A DNA stretch of 64,000 bases from Acanthacorydalis orientalis (GCA_034766995.1 CM068318.1:4579501-4643500); one strand, 5' to 3'; counted from the stretch's first letter, positions 46,790 through 59,391 are shown. Made by a program: numbers and translations. Notes: generated by a model not told the origin, from the letters alone.

Positions 46790-47520
46790 TAATTAGCTTA
46801 GAAAATTAATTACCATCGAGGTACAAATGAGTTTCAATTAGTTGAACGAAGTAGCAAGTCTGCGTACAAAGATTAAACAGACGATCTGAAGATGGATACA
46901 ATTTCGCTGCTCCCTCAATAGAAAATAGACCGCATTTAAATGGTAGTTAGTTTTAATCCAGCATAAATAGACAATAAAAGATAAGAAGCGGGATACGGTT
47001 TTGGAATATCGATTTTTACAACGACGTCATTGTCGATTTTCCGTACTCTCGATAAAAACAAGTCCGTAGTGAAACACAATCGATGCACTGTTAATAAAAT
47101 TCGATTGATCTGACGGGACGAGAGTTCTGCGGCGCCGAATTCAATTTCATAACAAATTAACATGCAGCCGCGACGATAAAAGATTACAACTATCTTAGTA
47201 ATCAGAAGTGTAAACCATTTCCGCTATCAATTAATTTTTAAGTGCTGAAACAACCTCGACGCGTCGTTTATTTTAATTGGGAGTATAATTTCACCTCCCG
47301 TTTCATTGCGTGCTCTAGGGTTGATTTCCGGGAGGAGCTTCAACAAATCCGTAATACGGATTACAACTGGGTAATTAATTTAATGAAGTCGGCTAGATAT
47401 AACACCAGTGACATTATTACTGTTTATGGTAATTAGGGTTAATTCACGGATGAGCGGACAAAAATTATTGTCGTGTATCTAATTAATTACACGGGTTGGT
47501 GAGGTAAGTTCAAAGAAAAC
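46790..47520. other. higher-complexity block, candidate homeodomain-bound enhancer
   Basis: At least five TAATTA-type cores (near 46806, 47231, 47373, 47430 and 47481) lie with TTTATGG and CAATAAAA Hox-type motifs in ordinary, non-repetitive sequence. Both strands have frames of 64-75 codons with balanced composition (minus 46936-47163, plus 47242-47436). GGTGAG-GTAAGT at about 47501 is an ideal donor, but the segment before it is closed in all frames. I favour a conserved regulatory module over exons. Confidence 0.4.
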
Positions 47521-47693
47521 AAACGATACCGTGTTGAAATTTCAAAGTTGAAACAGCACGTCAAGTGTATGCGTTTTGAATTGTCGAGTTTCGAGTGATG
47601 AACATTCAGTCATTTTTTTTTCAAAGATTATTAAAATGTGTTTTCACAGCGTGGGAAAATAATTAAATTTTATTTAATCGTTTTTAAATTAAC

Positions 47694-47754
<61 letters not shown>

Positions 47755-48555
47755 GAATTAATTGATTGATTAGTTAATGCTCATACACTAGACAAATTTT
47801 GTGATATGAAATGACAATTTTCAATAATGCTCATGGAAATTTAAGTGGTGATCATCCTCAGAATTTTCAGATACAGACATTTGTTTTTCTATCTTCACGT
47901 TTTATCGTCTATTAGTTGTTTGTTTTTGCTATGTAAATTGTTAAGGTATTGTCTTAACACTCCATTTTCAAAAGATATATTTCTTTTAAACATATGGTAA
48001 AATAAATGTCTTTATCTTTGGTATCTTAGCGTTATAAGGATAATAGACTCATTCTCAATATGCGTATAAGCAAAAATCAATAATAAGACATTAAATATCT
48101 TTGATTAAAATTTTTTATATGATTGGAAAGTGTGAAAAAGTCATTAGGGAAGGAGAATTTAGCCACAGTACCAAAAAAATACTTTTTGTGATGGGTATTT
48201 ACAATCTATTTCTAGAATATTATTTTCATTGAACTAAATATTAACAAAAAAACAATTAAATTATTTTATCTTATTATCCAAACACTAAATATTGATGATT
48301 GGCTTAATTTAAATGAACAGAATTAATTTTTACACCTAATATAAAACGATTTTATTTATTTTTTTAATTTATTTTCTTATCCGGAATTTTTTATTATGTA
48401 TTCTTTCATTCAATTACTTCTTTTTGATTTTATTTTGTTTTTAAAACACAACATTCAATAATAAATTTATCATGTGTTTAAAATATTATTTTTTAACACA
48501 AAATTATATTCTGTAAAAAAAGTTCAACTATTTTTCGTCACTTTTTAAAAATTAT
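47521..48555. other. AT-rich stretch with one microsatellite
   Basis: No gene seen. Small inverted repeat GTTAAG/CTTAAC near 47939-47961. Confidence 0.5.
47696..47750. repeat. (AT)n microsatellite, 55 bp
   Basis: Followed by AATAGAATTAATTGATTGATT. Confidence 0.96.
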
Positions 48556-48830
48556 ACTGATTTAACAACTCATTAATCGTCGACAAAAAGTACAAGTGTA
48601 AATATCTTCCACTCCGTACAAATGAATAAAGATCGGTGCTTTTTCCAGCAGACATTTTTCTTCATACCATTTAAAGAGCGTCGACATTGGTTTGAACTCC
48701 GAGTCGAGTTTTACTTGAAATCGTTTAAAACGAATGCAACTCAATTTGAAGAACGTGTTTACACGTTCGATTCACCGAAAAACCGTCACTTTGTAATTTG
48801 TAACTAGTGGCGAGCAAAAAAGAACTACTT
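48556..48830. other. higher-complexity block, both strands open
   Basis: Plus frame 48622-48807 and minus frame 48562-48744 (60-61 codons each) look balanced but are unrecognised and mutually exclusive. No clear splice boundary. Confidence 0.25.
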
Positions 48831-51000
48831 CACTGTATATATATGTGTCTGTGATGTGTACGTTGAAGTTTTTGCATCCGAGGAGTTTGTTTGAGGAATG
48901 TATTTTAAATAAGATTATTTCTAGGGAAGTAAATTTCTAGACGGTTGAAATTTAAAAGGTGTTTTTATCCAACAGACATTAAAATGTATTTTTTGTGTGA
49001 TTATTTTGTATTAAAATCGATATTTATAGTTTTATATTAAAGTTCATAAAGTGTTTAATCAGAAACTGTGGTTGGTTTCATAACAAAGTAGTAGTTCAAA
49101 GGAGCATAAAATGAAGAATGTCCTTTTAAATCGTTCTAACTACACCAAACAACTAAATGATTTGTTTGTTCGTTTTTGTATGTAATCTCTTAGACACAGA
49201 GTATATAAATCTATACATTGATTTGCAGCCGGAACTGCATGTTGGTAAATATGTGTTTTTGTCAGTTCACACAATCTCGATGCGGTTGGAATGAAAAACA
49301 CAGCGTGTAAACAAGCATCGCTTTGAACAATAACTTGGACTACATTGCCTTTTGATATCGTTGCTCGTGGATATTTATGAAGAGGATTTATAGAGAGGGC
49401 AGCAGGTGGCCCGCGAGCTATATAGTATTTTATAGAGTTCGGTTCAAAGTTCGCGCACGGATATAATATTGTTCATTTATTTTCAGTTGTACGAGATTTA
49501 TGCAATATGTTTAATATGATTATGTTGTAGTATTGTTGTCGAATAAGAGTCTGAATTTGTTTAGTTTTATATTTTCCGTATACTTGAAGAACGGAACGTT
49601 CTCTGTTGTTATTTACTTTTCTGCAAGCTCAGTAAAAGAATTTATTTCTATCGTTGCTTTTGTTATCTTTTAGTGCAGTTTGTACCACAATGTAATTCAT
49701 AATAAAAACATGTTCTTTGAACTACTGTTATTATTCAAGTCCGCAAGTCAGCGGAACTTCAAAGTAAGATATGTGTACTTTTTTCATTACGTTTTATTAT
49801 AGTGTACGGCTGGGATTTTGTGTACTTTGTTCTTCTCGACTGTATGATTTGATTTATCTATTATTAAAATGTATTTAATTCTCGAGAAAATTATATGGAG
49901 ATAATTTGGAATGTATGTAAAAAGATCGATTTGCTTTCGTTTTCCGAAAGATAAAATAAGAATTAAATTTCTAATAAAACTCATGTTGAATATAAAAGAT
50001 ATTTATCTGACAATATTTATAATTCAGCAAGATAAAAACGTTTCTTTAATATTTCTTTCAGTTCTACTAATCGACATAAAACACTCGAATAAAAAATTAA
50101 ATCATTTATGATTTCAAATACAATTTCAAGGTTAATTTTCATCGATGTAGTCTTTTTTTCCTCTACAGCATTCTGATCACAGTTTCTTATATATAAATCA
50201 ATAATGGAATTCTTCTGAATATATTTAGAAGATTTGTTATATGACGTTTTACAAATCCGCCAAGTCTTAGTTACCTTTTTTTGAGGTAGATTTTAATTTT
50301 CGGAAATAAAATCGGACGAACAATGCGTATGTTCTGATGATAAAATTTTATTTTTCAATAAATATCTTTCACTGTGTAGGACAAAAAACATATGGTGTAT
50401 TTTTATTCATCAAAAATTACTTCTTCGGTCTCAAACAAGATCTCGAAGCGCTCTAAGACCCAATAACCAACTAACCATCAAACAAGATCATTTGTTTTGA
50501 TTTTTTTTTACAAAATATTTCTTATACCTCAAAAAAGAGTAACTAATTAAAATAATCTTGGCTCAGTGGGACAGATTTATAATAAGCAACATTTGTACAA
50601 TAATTGAAGAAATTACAAGCTTGAACTTAAACTCCGATCGAGCTATTTTATTTTCCTTAACATAGATAAAAAGAGTTTTATTGTTTTTTTTTGCTTAATT
50701 TTTCCGTGTTTCACGTTCCCAGACGATACAGTCGCCTATAAAAATTACTGTTTTATATACAGGTAAAAATAAATAGAATAGTAATGTTACAAGAATGTAT
50801 TATTAATTAAAAGTTTAAATCTTACTGTGGCCTTTGCTTTGACTGTCGTTTGATGACAGATAATATTAATGACTTGGCAACGTTAGAATGTCAATAACTA
50901 CGTTATAAATATGTATTGGAGTACGTTAGTAAATCGGTTACTTTGGTATCCGCACTGTGGATTATGTAATATCAGATATGTACACTTAATTCAACCTCTG
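48831..51000. other. AT-rich stretch, mixed near 49190-49460
   Basis: The mixed part has an E-box CAGGTG and AACAATA Sox-type motifs and is stop-rich on both strands. A strong acceptor-like tract (TCTTTTTTTCCTCTACAG) ends at 50169 but is followed by stops in all frames within a few dozen bases. A CAG-GTAAAA junction lies near 50762. No gene called. Confidence 0.35.
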
Positions 51001-51780
51001 TAGAGATCACATGTACGTTCATTTTGTTTGTGAGCTTTGATCGCCCGATGCATAACATGAATAGGGAAATCGCTCCGAATCTAAGTTATTCGAACGACGA
51101 ACTATTTAACTTGCGTTGTCACACAGACCTGCTTCTCGTTTAAGAATGACGAACGTCGAGCATTGGAATTGTAAAGTAAATACCTTACTGTTTTTATACT
51201 TTAAATAAATGTTTAATATGCGAGTTCTGTATCGCCCGCCGTGCGTCATTATTTGTATTTTCCGTTTTATGTTGATGAACGTACGCTCACCGTTGACATA
51301 TTAAAACTGTTTAATTAGATACAAAAACGTTGAAAACACACAGCAGACCGACGACGACCCTTTTGCATTAGTTGAAAGTTTCGCACAGACACAAGCGCGC
51401 AGATAAGAACGTTACGTTACATATAAGGCTTGGATGTTTTTAATAACGAGCGAACTGCTGTAGCGACATCTGCAAAATTAATATGTGGAATAATATTTGA
51501 GAACGAACACGCGTCCCTCCACGCCATGAAAAACATAGTGGCGGAGGAGAAGCGACGAGCACGCACTTTTTTGGAACTTGAAAAATTAGCTCGGAAACCG
51601 TCTGTCGGACGGGTTTTTATCACATGTATCAAATGAAGTTAGGGTGGACGTATGTGCTCGGGAAAAAACTGCAAACGGTTTGAGATTTTTCAAAAATTGA
51701 TACTCGTTCTGTTCAATAGTAATTCGACGTCCATTTCTTATACTGCTCGCCGATGTATTTAAAAACATTTGATTTTATTA
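51001..51780. other. higher-complexity block, unrecognised frames
   Basis: The plus frame 51430-51636 (contains EEKRRARTFLELEKLARKPS) is the most protein-like of the overlapping frames. The minus strand is also open. No ATG context, splice site or family supports either. Confidence 0.25.
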
Positions 51781-51888
51781 TTGTTCTTGTTATTGAAAGC
51801 ACCGAACTACTCTTTTAAAATAATTTAAATTTGATGATCAATTTATTAAAATGTTTTATTTTTAAGTAAATCCTAGTTGTTCTCAGTA

Positions 51889-52507
51889 TAGGGTTTTACA
51901 ATCAGGACGGAATGTTTAATTTTAAAGAAAACAGAATTTGCACTGAATTTTAATTTTTTTTTTATTGTAAATAATAGTTGAGGAAATGTCATTTTTAAAT
52001 TAAAAAATAATATCGTGTAAGTGATCACCGCGAGCTTTCTTACAAGTAACCATTCTTTTATTAAATTTTTCAATAATTTCCCTACACAATTGAGGCTATA
52101 TCTTACCAATTACTCTTCGAATTTCATCTTTTAGGTCGCAAATTGTTTTATGAAATTATTAGTTACACCTGTCCTTTAACGCGACTCCAAAGAACATACT
52201 CAGAAAGTTCAAAATGAGCCTCGTCGCTAAAGATGACTTTCAAAAAAAAACGTGCTGTTGTTCCAATATCCAATTAATAAATCTCTGATGCAGTTAATGG
52301 TCTGATTGATTTTATTCTTGTGTTAATTAAACCTTATAACCCTTCAGCAAGAAATCTTCATGCAAAATAAGCCGTTTTTTGTAATATACGAATTCATAAC
52401 TAAAAATTGTAATGTCAAAACTTAATAAACGTCAAAAAAATACAACCCTCAGTTTGAAATTTCTGAAATATAATCTATTAAAATTGCGTCTCTATTGGAA
52501 AACTCTT
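51889..52507 (-). mobile_element. DD41D Tc1/mariner element, copy 2, internally deleted chimera
   Basis: The left end TAGGGTTTTACAATCAGGAC follows TA at 51887-51888. The right end CTCTATTGGAAAACTCTT is followed by TA at 52508-52509. This gives both terminal repeats and the target duplication in about 619 bp. The minus strand starts with transposase C-terminal sequence matching copy 1 but switches near 52197 to the first catalytic block (SDEAHF, preceded by INWILEQQH). A deletion has therefore fused the first-Asp region to the C terminus, removing the second and third catalytic positions. A frameshift also lies before SDEAHF. Confidence 0.85.
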
Positions 52508-52509
52508 TA

Positions 52510-52959
52510 TAAATATCTATACGACAAACTAATGATCAATTTACTAGAAATTCAAGCCAAAAACTTGTTATATATCAGCTTTCATTAGAAAAACTAGTAC
52601 CTCGAGTTGTTTATAATCTCTGATAGTTTGAGATTGCATTATAAAATACTTTAAATATTTAATATTATTAAAGTGTTTTTTTTAAAAATAAATACAGCTC
52701 AATTTGATTTTTGCATTAAGAATACACGTTCTATTGCTGTAAGTAAAACTTGATAAAGTTAATTGTTCAAGTGTTTAAGAAAAGGTGGAGAAAGCTGAAT
52801 AGCGATCGTGTAAAAAAATGTAGATTTAGATACCATAAGTTTCATACATTTTAGAGTTTTTAAAAGAAAACCCGATGCATATTTCAATATAAAAGAAAAA
52901 ATGTTGAGGTACAGTTTCATTTAATTTTTTATAAAGGTTATATATAGCAATAAAGTTTA
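52510..52959. other. AT-rich stretch, no gene seen
   Basis: Nothing recognisable. Confidence 0.5.
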
Positions 52960-53720
52960 GAATATATAAGGTTCACGCGTACAAATGGGTGTACCGTTTC
53001 GATACATGTCCGTTCGGAATGAATGCAACGCGGATATTAATTTTTCTTGAACGTTGACTAGTCGAATTCCACATCGCTTTCCATTATTGGTTCTAAAATA
53101 TATTTCATTACTGCTCGCAGACCGAAGTAGTCAATAAATAATGCCGAACAAAATAGAATATAAACGAACACGACGGAAACTACACGCACGCACCAATCTC
53201 TAAAATGATATAAATTGCATACAATTTCGCGCAGGATCTTCCCGGAGGTGTTCTCGTTTCGTTAGAATCCGCAGCACGCGCTAGGCAGCCGCCACCCGCC
53301 GCCCCGTACCACGCGCACTCCTTCGCATCCCGTTTCCACTTTCGGCGCCCGTACTTCACCGCGCTGCCGCACGCGCACACCAGATATTACATAACATTAC
53401 GTTCACAATGATGGAGGGATGAAGTTGAAGCATCAACGGTGATGGCACTATGGCTGCTGAAATCAAATAGAGAGACACCTACGCTGCAGTCACTCCGCAA
53501 ATAATGTTTAATGGATGTCAGGTTCAATCTTTCACGATTGTTTTACGTAACGGTGAAGTGCTGAGCAGTGTTTCTCGGATTTAGGAAAAGTATAATTGAT
53601 GTCTGAAGTGTGAGGAAATTGTGGACGATGGGAGACAGATTAACGTCGTCATCGGATTGATGAAATCGAGTCATATTTAATACGTGACGGCATGGCAGGC
53701 ACTCAGAAGTCGGCAGAAGA
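52960..53720. other. GC-rich island, candidate promoter or first exon
   Basis: 53200-53400 is the most GC-rich patch in this half (GCCGCCACCCGCCGCCCCG, CGCGCTGCCGCACGCGC). Downstream are several ATGs in good context, for example GACGGCATGGCAGGCACTC near 53690, opening a 20-codon frame. The minus frame 53180-53380 (66 codons) overlaps the island. It would suit a promoter with a short 5' exon on either strand. I cannot choose one. Confidence 0.35.
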
Positions 53721-54535
53721 AGATGTTTGTTTTATTATTCATCTCTCTTCATAGAAATTCAAATTGCATTTCATTTGGTATTTTCAAACAGCACTTAATT
53801 GAAAAACTACTCACAGGTTTACACAACTATATTTGCATACATACTATTTACTTTCGTATCATTTACATTTTTTGTATTTAAATCATTAAATCATTCTGAT
53901 TTCAATATTTTTTACAACAAATACTACAAATGTTTGTCTATTCGTCTGATAGTTTATCACACCTTTTTATCGATTTGAAAATACATAAGCGATGTATGTT
54001 TGAAATTTGATCTATATGGAAAAAAAGTTCTCCAAACGAAAAATTAAATTCATGGTCATTTCTGCATACAAATATAAACGTGTACAGATATTTTTTATAT
54101 TAATTTATTTATATATCCACATATATAGTAAATATGTGTATACATAATTAAATTTATTATAAAATGAAACAATAGTAATAAAACGTTTATATTTTATAAA
54201 ATGTTTTTTTAAAAAAAAATGGAACAATTAACTTCTTTATAACATAAATGCAGCGAGAATTTCACGAACGGAATGTATATTTACCTGACGTCGAGTAATA
54301 AAATACTAATATAACTTTTTCGAAATTATAATTAGCCAATTACAATAAATTCCAGTATTTATACATCCATTCTAATTTAATGTACTGTTCGTACAATAAA
54401 CATGCTCGTAACTGATATTCATTCGAATGTATGAACAGCAAGTATGAAAAGTCAATAATATTTCTACAATTATTTATGTTTCATTGATACTCGATGATCA
54501 TAAAGTACGCCTTCATATAAGTTTTAGTATTCTAG
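53721..54535. other. AT-rich stretch, no gene seen
   Basis: Nothing recognisable except the acceptor-like edge at 54535. Confidence 0.45.
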
Positions 54536-54654
54536 TCAGAGAAATATTGTTCTCGATAAGAAAACTCGTCTCGACTGGATATCTGGTAACACACCTTCAC
54601 GTCGAATTATTTCTGCGGAAAAGTAAACATCTCGCGTACATTGCATCAATTTAT
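54536..54654 (+). CDS. candidate coding exon, unrecognised
   Basis: Bounded by AGTATTCTAG and GTGAGT, it is open throughout in a phase-1 frame (39 codons plus two bases), with part of the peptide reading VSTGYLVTHLHVELFLRKSK. A second frame is also open for most of its length. The donor is strong, the acceptor modest. No domain recognised. Confidence 0.2.
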
Positions 54655-55076
54655 GTGAGTGCATTTAATTAGTAGTTCATAATGAAGTGGAAATACCGGC
54701 CTGCAATTCCGAAGTAATTGTAAATATTTTATAGTCGTTTTGAAAAACGAACAGTACGTTTTAAATGCATTTTGCACGTTTCCTAATGGCACTGTTTATA
54801 CATTTCGCGTTCATTTATGTAACAATAAATACACTGAGTATATTTGTGTGCAGATTGAAATGAAATTTAATCGAATAATTGAATAAATGTTCACATAGTA
54901 TGAAGATAATTATATTTTAAATTTATATGTTAGCAGTACGTAGTTTGGAATGTATAAATTACTTACAGTCGGGAAAAAAATGTTTTTTCAATGTGTTTTT
55001 ATGTTTTAATGCGTTTGGAATAAGCACTTGTAGTTCTGTAATCAACTATGATTTTTCACAAAGGTTTGTTTGAAGT
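54655..55076. other. AT-rich stretch, no gene seen
   Basis: Nothing recognisable. Confidence 0.5.
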
Positions 55077-55315
55077 TTAATGGCTGTGATGTGCTTGCAT
55101 TTTTTGATACAAAATATCGAAATCGTATTCTATTGATATTGTCTATAAGCGCGTTTCATATTCGACATCCAGTCTATTTCTGTCTACTTTGTTTTCGTAG
55201 CTGCACAGGTTGAAAATAATTTTCGCATAAGTAAGACATTAGAATCTCTACTGCTTTGTTAGAGATTTCAGGATATCTTGAGTGAATTTGTAACCAAAAA
55301 TCAAGAAGTCCTTCT
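55077..55315 (-). pseudogene. hAT transposase C-terminal relic (ZBED5/FAM200-like)
   Basis: The minus strand encodes, across two or three frames, the dimerisation region typical of hAT-type proteins. It reads an FW-type start (DFLIFW), YPEISNKAVEILMSYLCEN with the usual Leu-Cys-Glu motif, then NRLDVEYETRL, and ends QAHHSH and a TAA. The RNRLDVE... block and AHxSH terminus resemble domesticated and mobile hAT proteins of insects. Frameshifts and stops show it is dead. The 480 bp upstream on the minus strand (to about 55800) are likely decayed transposon too, but I could not align them to a domain. Confidence 0.75.
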
Positions 55316-55899
55316 TGCTAGTATTTAATTTTTAATAATTTTTCAAATTTAGACTTTGATTTGTGGAACACCATGCTTCTGTAGAGCACAGTTTGAAGAA
55401 CAATGGTGTGAACCGTTAAGTTTTCTACTGATGTACTGGTATTAACTTGAACAGTAGAATATTCGGAAAACTCAACTGTTTCTTGCATTCAAGACAATTG
55501 ATTTCTTGATTTCTGTGTTAAAGTACTTGATGAATCCATACACACTCATTAAAATAATTCCACTCTCTGCATAGTGATCTAAAAACTTGTAAAATTCTGA
55601 ATTTTCACCCCTGTATGCTTTTTCCTACTTAATAAGAAGTGTCTTTCATGGTATAGTTGTGATAATTGCAGTATGCTTGTGGTATTCGAACTGTACTCTT
55701 TTTTCAAATGTTCATTATTATTCTTTAATATGGAATAAGAATACACATTCATACAAATAAAATTTAAATTGGTTTAATTTTTGACAATTACTCAGGAGAC
55801 ACTCGGTATTTAAATAAGAATGTGGAATAGCATATTTTGTAGAAAAATACCTTTCAAAAAATATATGTGTGTGTGTGTTGCCCTGCTGACGTAAACTAA
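55316..55899. other. probable decayed transposon body, then AT-rich spacer
   Basis: The composition is more mixed than the flanks, with broken frames on the minus strand (for example HTGVKIQNF). It lies directly upstream of the hAT relic and is probably the same element. A short GT run sits at 55867-55878. Confidence 0.35.
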
Positions 55900-56480
55900 A
55901 CTACTGCACGTTGTGAAAAGCATTGTTAAATAATCGAAAAAGAAGCGTCATAATCATGAGAGCGCACGAAACGAACCGGAGGAATATAGACGTACATGAT
56001 TGGAGGACGTACATACGATCAATTCGTTTTCGACATTATGTAACAACGCGGGCTCCGTTCGATGCAAGTCACTCCGCCGGTTTTAGTCGAAACACCAGAC
56101 ATTGTAAATCTTTCCCTGTTATTTCTTCGCGATGCGGATGAAAAATGCCAACAGATTTCGTAGATCGCGCACGCAAGCACATAACTCTTGTCGTGCGGCT
56201 GATCCGGGCGGACTGCTCCGGGTGGCCCGGCCCGTTCCGCCCGCCGTGACTCACACTTCCATCCCCGGTGGTTCGTTACTAACCAACGCGAGATGCGCAT
56301 TTCGTTGCCGTTGTTGTTGTTGTTGACGGCGGTGTGTTTCGTGGCGGCGTTTCGTTTTCTATGGCGCACTTTACTTACATGCGAGTAAAAATTGTTGAGA
56401 AACTCATTTGTATTAAGGCGTCGATGGCGTAATTTACGGCGGAGTGCAGTGTTAAACTTTCCGGTTAACTCTTTCTCATC
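55900..56480. other. GC-rich island, candidate promoter or non-coding exon
   Basis: 56150-56340 is GC-rich (CCGGGCGGACTGCTCCGGG, GGCCCGGCCCG) with a GTT trinucleotide run at 56312-56325. Frames of 60-116 codons exist on both strands because stops are rare. The minus one (56019-56369) starts with an Asn run coded by the repeat. GCAT-GTAAGT on the minus strand at about 56375 is donor-like. No family recognised. Confidence 0.35.
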
Positions 56481-57498
56481 ATATAAAAGAAAATGGAACG
56501 GGTGAATAATTTATAAACATACTCAGACGTATATCTTTTATACAAAACACTTTCTAATAAATTTATTCAACGGGAAATGAGTAGCTTTTCTTTTTACAAA
56601 ACAAATATTCGACTCGATTTAAATAGGTTTTTTCCTCATACAGTTATATTCCGGATAAGAAAATATTTATTTAGAAAAATATATAATCTCTTCGTACGAG
56701 AATGTATGTTGAGAACGTTAAGAAATCCAATATTACATTTACGTTTCGTTGCTTTCAATCGTGTAACCACTCCTTTAATGACTAATTCTGAAGAATAATG
56801 GTTCGTGTTTGACGTTATTAGATTTAAGATTTATTTATTATGATTTCTTAGAAAAAATATTTACGGACATCTTAATAAAATGTTTATGCAAATAAATCGA
56901 ACACGTGTGTTACGAAACCTCTCATAATTCACTGCACGCTTTTTATTTAAATTCTCTATTTAGTAACAAACCTTTTTTCCTATGCGAAGTTTCAAAATGA
57001 AAACTATTTCTCGTTTTTTTTTTTTATTTACTATTATATATAAATCTCTATATTTCTCCATGCAAATATAATATTATACATAAATGCTCAGATATTTACA
57101 TACGAACGTAATTTAACATTTTCTTCACGATTTGTAGACAAAGGTCGCGACGAGGCGAGGAAAAAATCTCAAATATTTATCATAATAAATGTCAAAGTGT
57201 ACAAATGTTTTCCTTTGTTATCATTTTATCACTTTATTTTGAATTTAGAGGATGCGTTGTAAATAAATGCTTTGTAACTATCTCCTGTTGATTTATAATA
57301 CAGTTTTATTATGGTCCGTGTTTGTAATATAATCAAACTGTTGTATAATTTTGACACTAACCTCTAATCTGCATTATCTGTAAATGGAATGATTTATTTC
57401 AAATATATGTCATTTGCATTTGTCCATATAACAACAAACATATAAACTAGAGAGTACATTTTAACATTCGATAGAGGGTTTGCTGATAACAGGTCTCG

Positions 57499-57499
<1 letters not shown>
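56481..57499. other. AT-rich stretch, no gene seen
   Basis: The plus frame 56577-56798 is basic and Phe-rich, unrecognised. Confidence 0.5.

Positions 57500-57559
<60 letters not shown>
57500..57559. repeat. (AT)n microsatellite, 60 bp
   Basis: Pure tract following GGTCTCGAA. Confidence 0.97.
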
Positions 57560-57561
<2 letters not shown>

Positions 57562-59391
57562 ATCGGAATAATAGTTTACAATTGTATTGCTGCTCTTTAC
57601 TATTAATTTATGGATAAATTGATTCTTTAACTGACTGAACTTCAGTGATTTAGTTTAATGTAAAAGTTCTATAGATAGAGATTTTTCTTTTTAGAATTTA
57701 AATCATTTTTCTCCGAAAAAGTATGAAATCATTTTCATTTATTTTCTTTATTCCAAACGCAAACGTTGATGAATGTTGAAAATAGTTTTTAAATCGTTTT
57801 ATTGTAGTTTTTTGTGTCTTCTTCACCCGTTTTTTTCATACAGTATTTCACTACCACTGGTTTAAGCGTTTGTCCTATCTTCAAATAGCTTCATATTCAT
57901 ACCAAGCTAGTAAAAAGTAATACCGATAACTTTTTCGAATATATTTTAAATCGAAGAGAATAATATTAGATGTACAAATAAATTCTGTACATTTTTAATA
58001 GAAAAATGATTACAGAAAAATGAAATACATTTCAAACTTGAAAATATCCCTCATTATTTTGTGTAACTTTACTCTCTCTGTCGGGTAACTTGTCGAAAGA
58101 AATATGGTACCTTGAGTCGATGATTTCATAATGCCTTTTTGGACTTCTTCGACCGTTTTAGCATTTTTTGTAAGATTTATATATCACAACACCTTCTCTC
58201 GAAACTGAAAAAATCATTCCTGCAGCTTCAGCTTTTTTTCTTTTATCTGGAATGCAAAAAGTATGCAATATCTAATATGATGCTTTTCGAACCCAATTGG
58301 GTTCGTTGCTGTTTTGTGAGGTTATCCCTACTGCTTGACTAAGATATATAGTGTTTTTATTTTTAGAACTTTCTAAATCTTAAAATGACGAGAAAACATT
58401 TTAATTTAAAACAGAGTTCTGACTGATTCGATGTTAAAGTACTGAGTTAACCTTTACAGCTAATATAATCAATAATCAGAGATGAAAAGAATATTTTTCA
58501 CTTTTTACAGTTTGATAATTTCCAAGTTGATCGACACGTTTAAAAATAAATATTAGTTTAGACACTAGATAAAGTGTCATGTCTTATATGTAAGATCTGA
58601 ATTCGCCTTTAAATTTTTTTATTTTCTTTATTTAAAAAAGAAACTTTTTTTAAAATTCTCGTACAGACTTATATAAATCTTATTTAGTTCTCTGCAGAGA
58701 TATATTCGTTATAAAACCGTCATTCGTGACGAATAAAGGAATACTAGACCGTGTGACAATACGTACGTTTCGAATCTCACAGAACACAGTTTGATATATT
58801 CGTGTTAAATTAACGACAGTTTGATATTTTCAGCACGGAATCGAGATCAATAACAATAAATTTCGGAGTCTTCTCACAGGTTAATAATCTACAAGTTTTC
58901 CAACATTATCGTTTTCTTGTTCGGTAACTTCGAGTGTTACTCTGCGTGAATTTGCTTTAAAATTGATGTTAAAATTGAGCGTTAAGACTTTATTATGGAT
59001 TTATGTTCGTCATTCGAACTATCGTTGATGGAGTATTGTTCCAGCCGATTTGTAAAAAAAGAATCTGTTTTGATAAAAACTAGAATTGTAGATGTATGTC
59101 TTTATGTTCATTTTGTTTGGTTATATTTTCAGAATAAAAGCGTTTTTTTTTTTAAAAAAAGTAATTACATGGAATTTATAGCAACATAATTTCATGTGTT
59201 ATTTCATATAATTTTGTTTCATAATTTTAAAAATCGATTTAGTGGTTTTAAATTAAGCATCTTTTTAATTGTAAATCTGTTTAAGTGTTAAAAAATTTTA
59301 AGCATTTTTTATGAAAAAATACTTGTATCTCATACAAGTTACTGATAAAATGGAGTTATTCTGTCTGAAATAAGATAAGTTTTGTCATGTA

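Noticed and set aside
47480..47510. Ideal donor GGTGAG-GTAAGT at about 47501
   Set aside because: The preceding 60 bases contain stops in every frame, so at best it could serve a non-coding exon.
48755..48780. ACGTTCGATTCACCG as a tRNA T-arm
   Set aside because: No A-box or acceptor stem could be fitted within 90 bp upstream.
50150..50200. Strong acceptor-like tract ending at 50169
   Set aside because: All three frames after it close within about 40 bases and no polyadenylation signal follows, so no exon can be supported.
56019..56369. 116-codon minus-strand frame
   Set aside because: Same reason as above. Its Asn run is a translated GTT repeat, and overlapping frames on the other strand are equally open.
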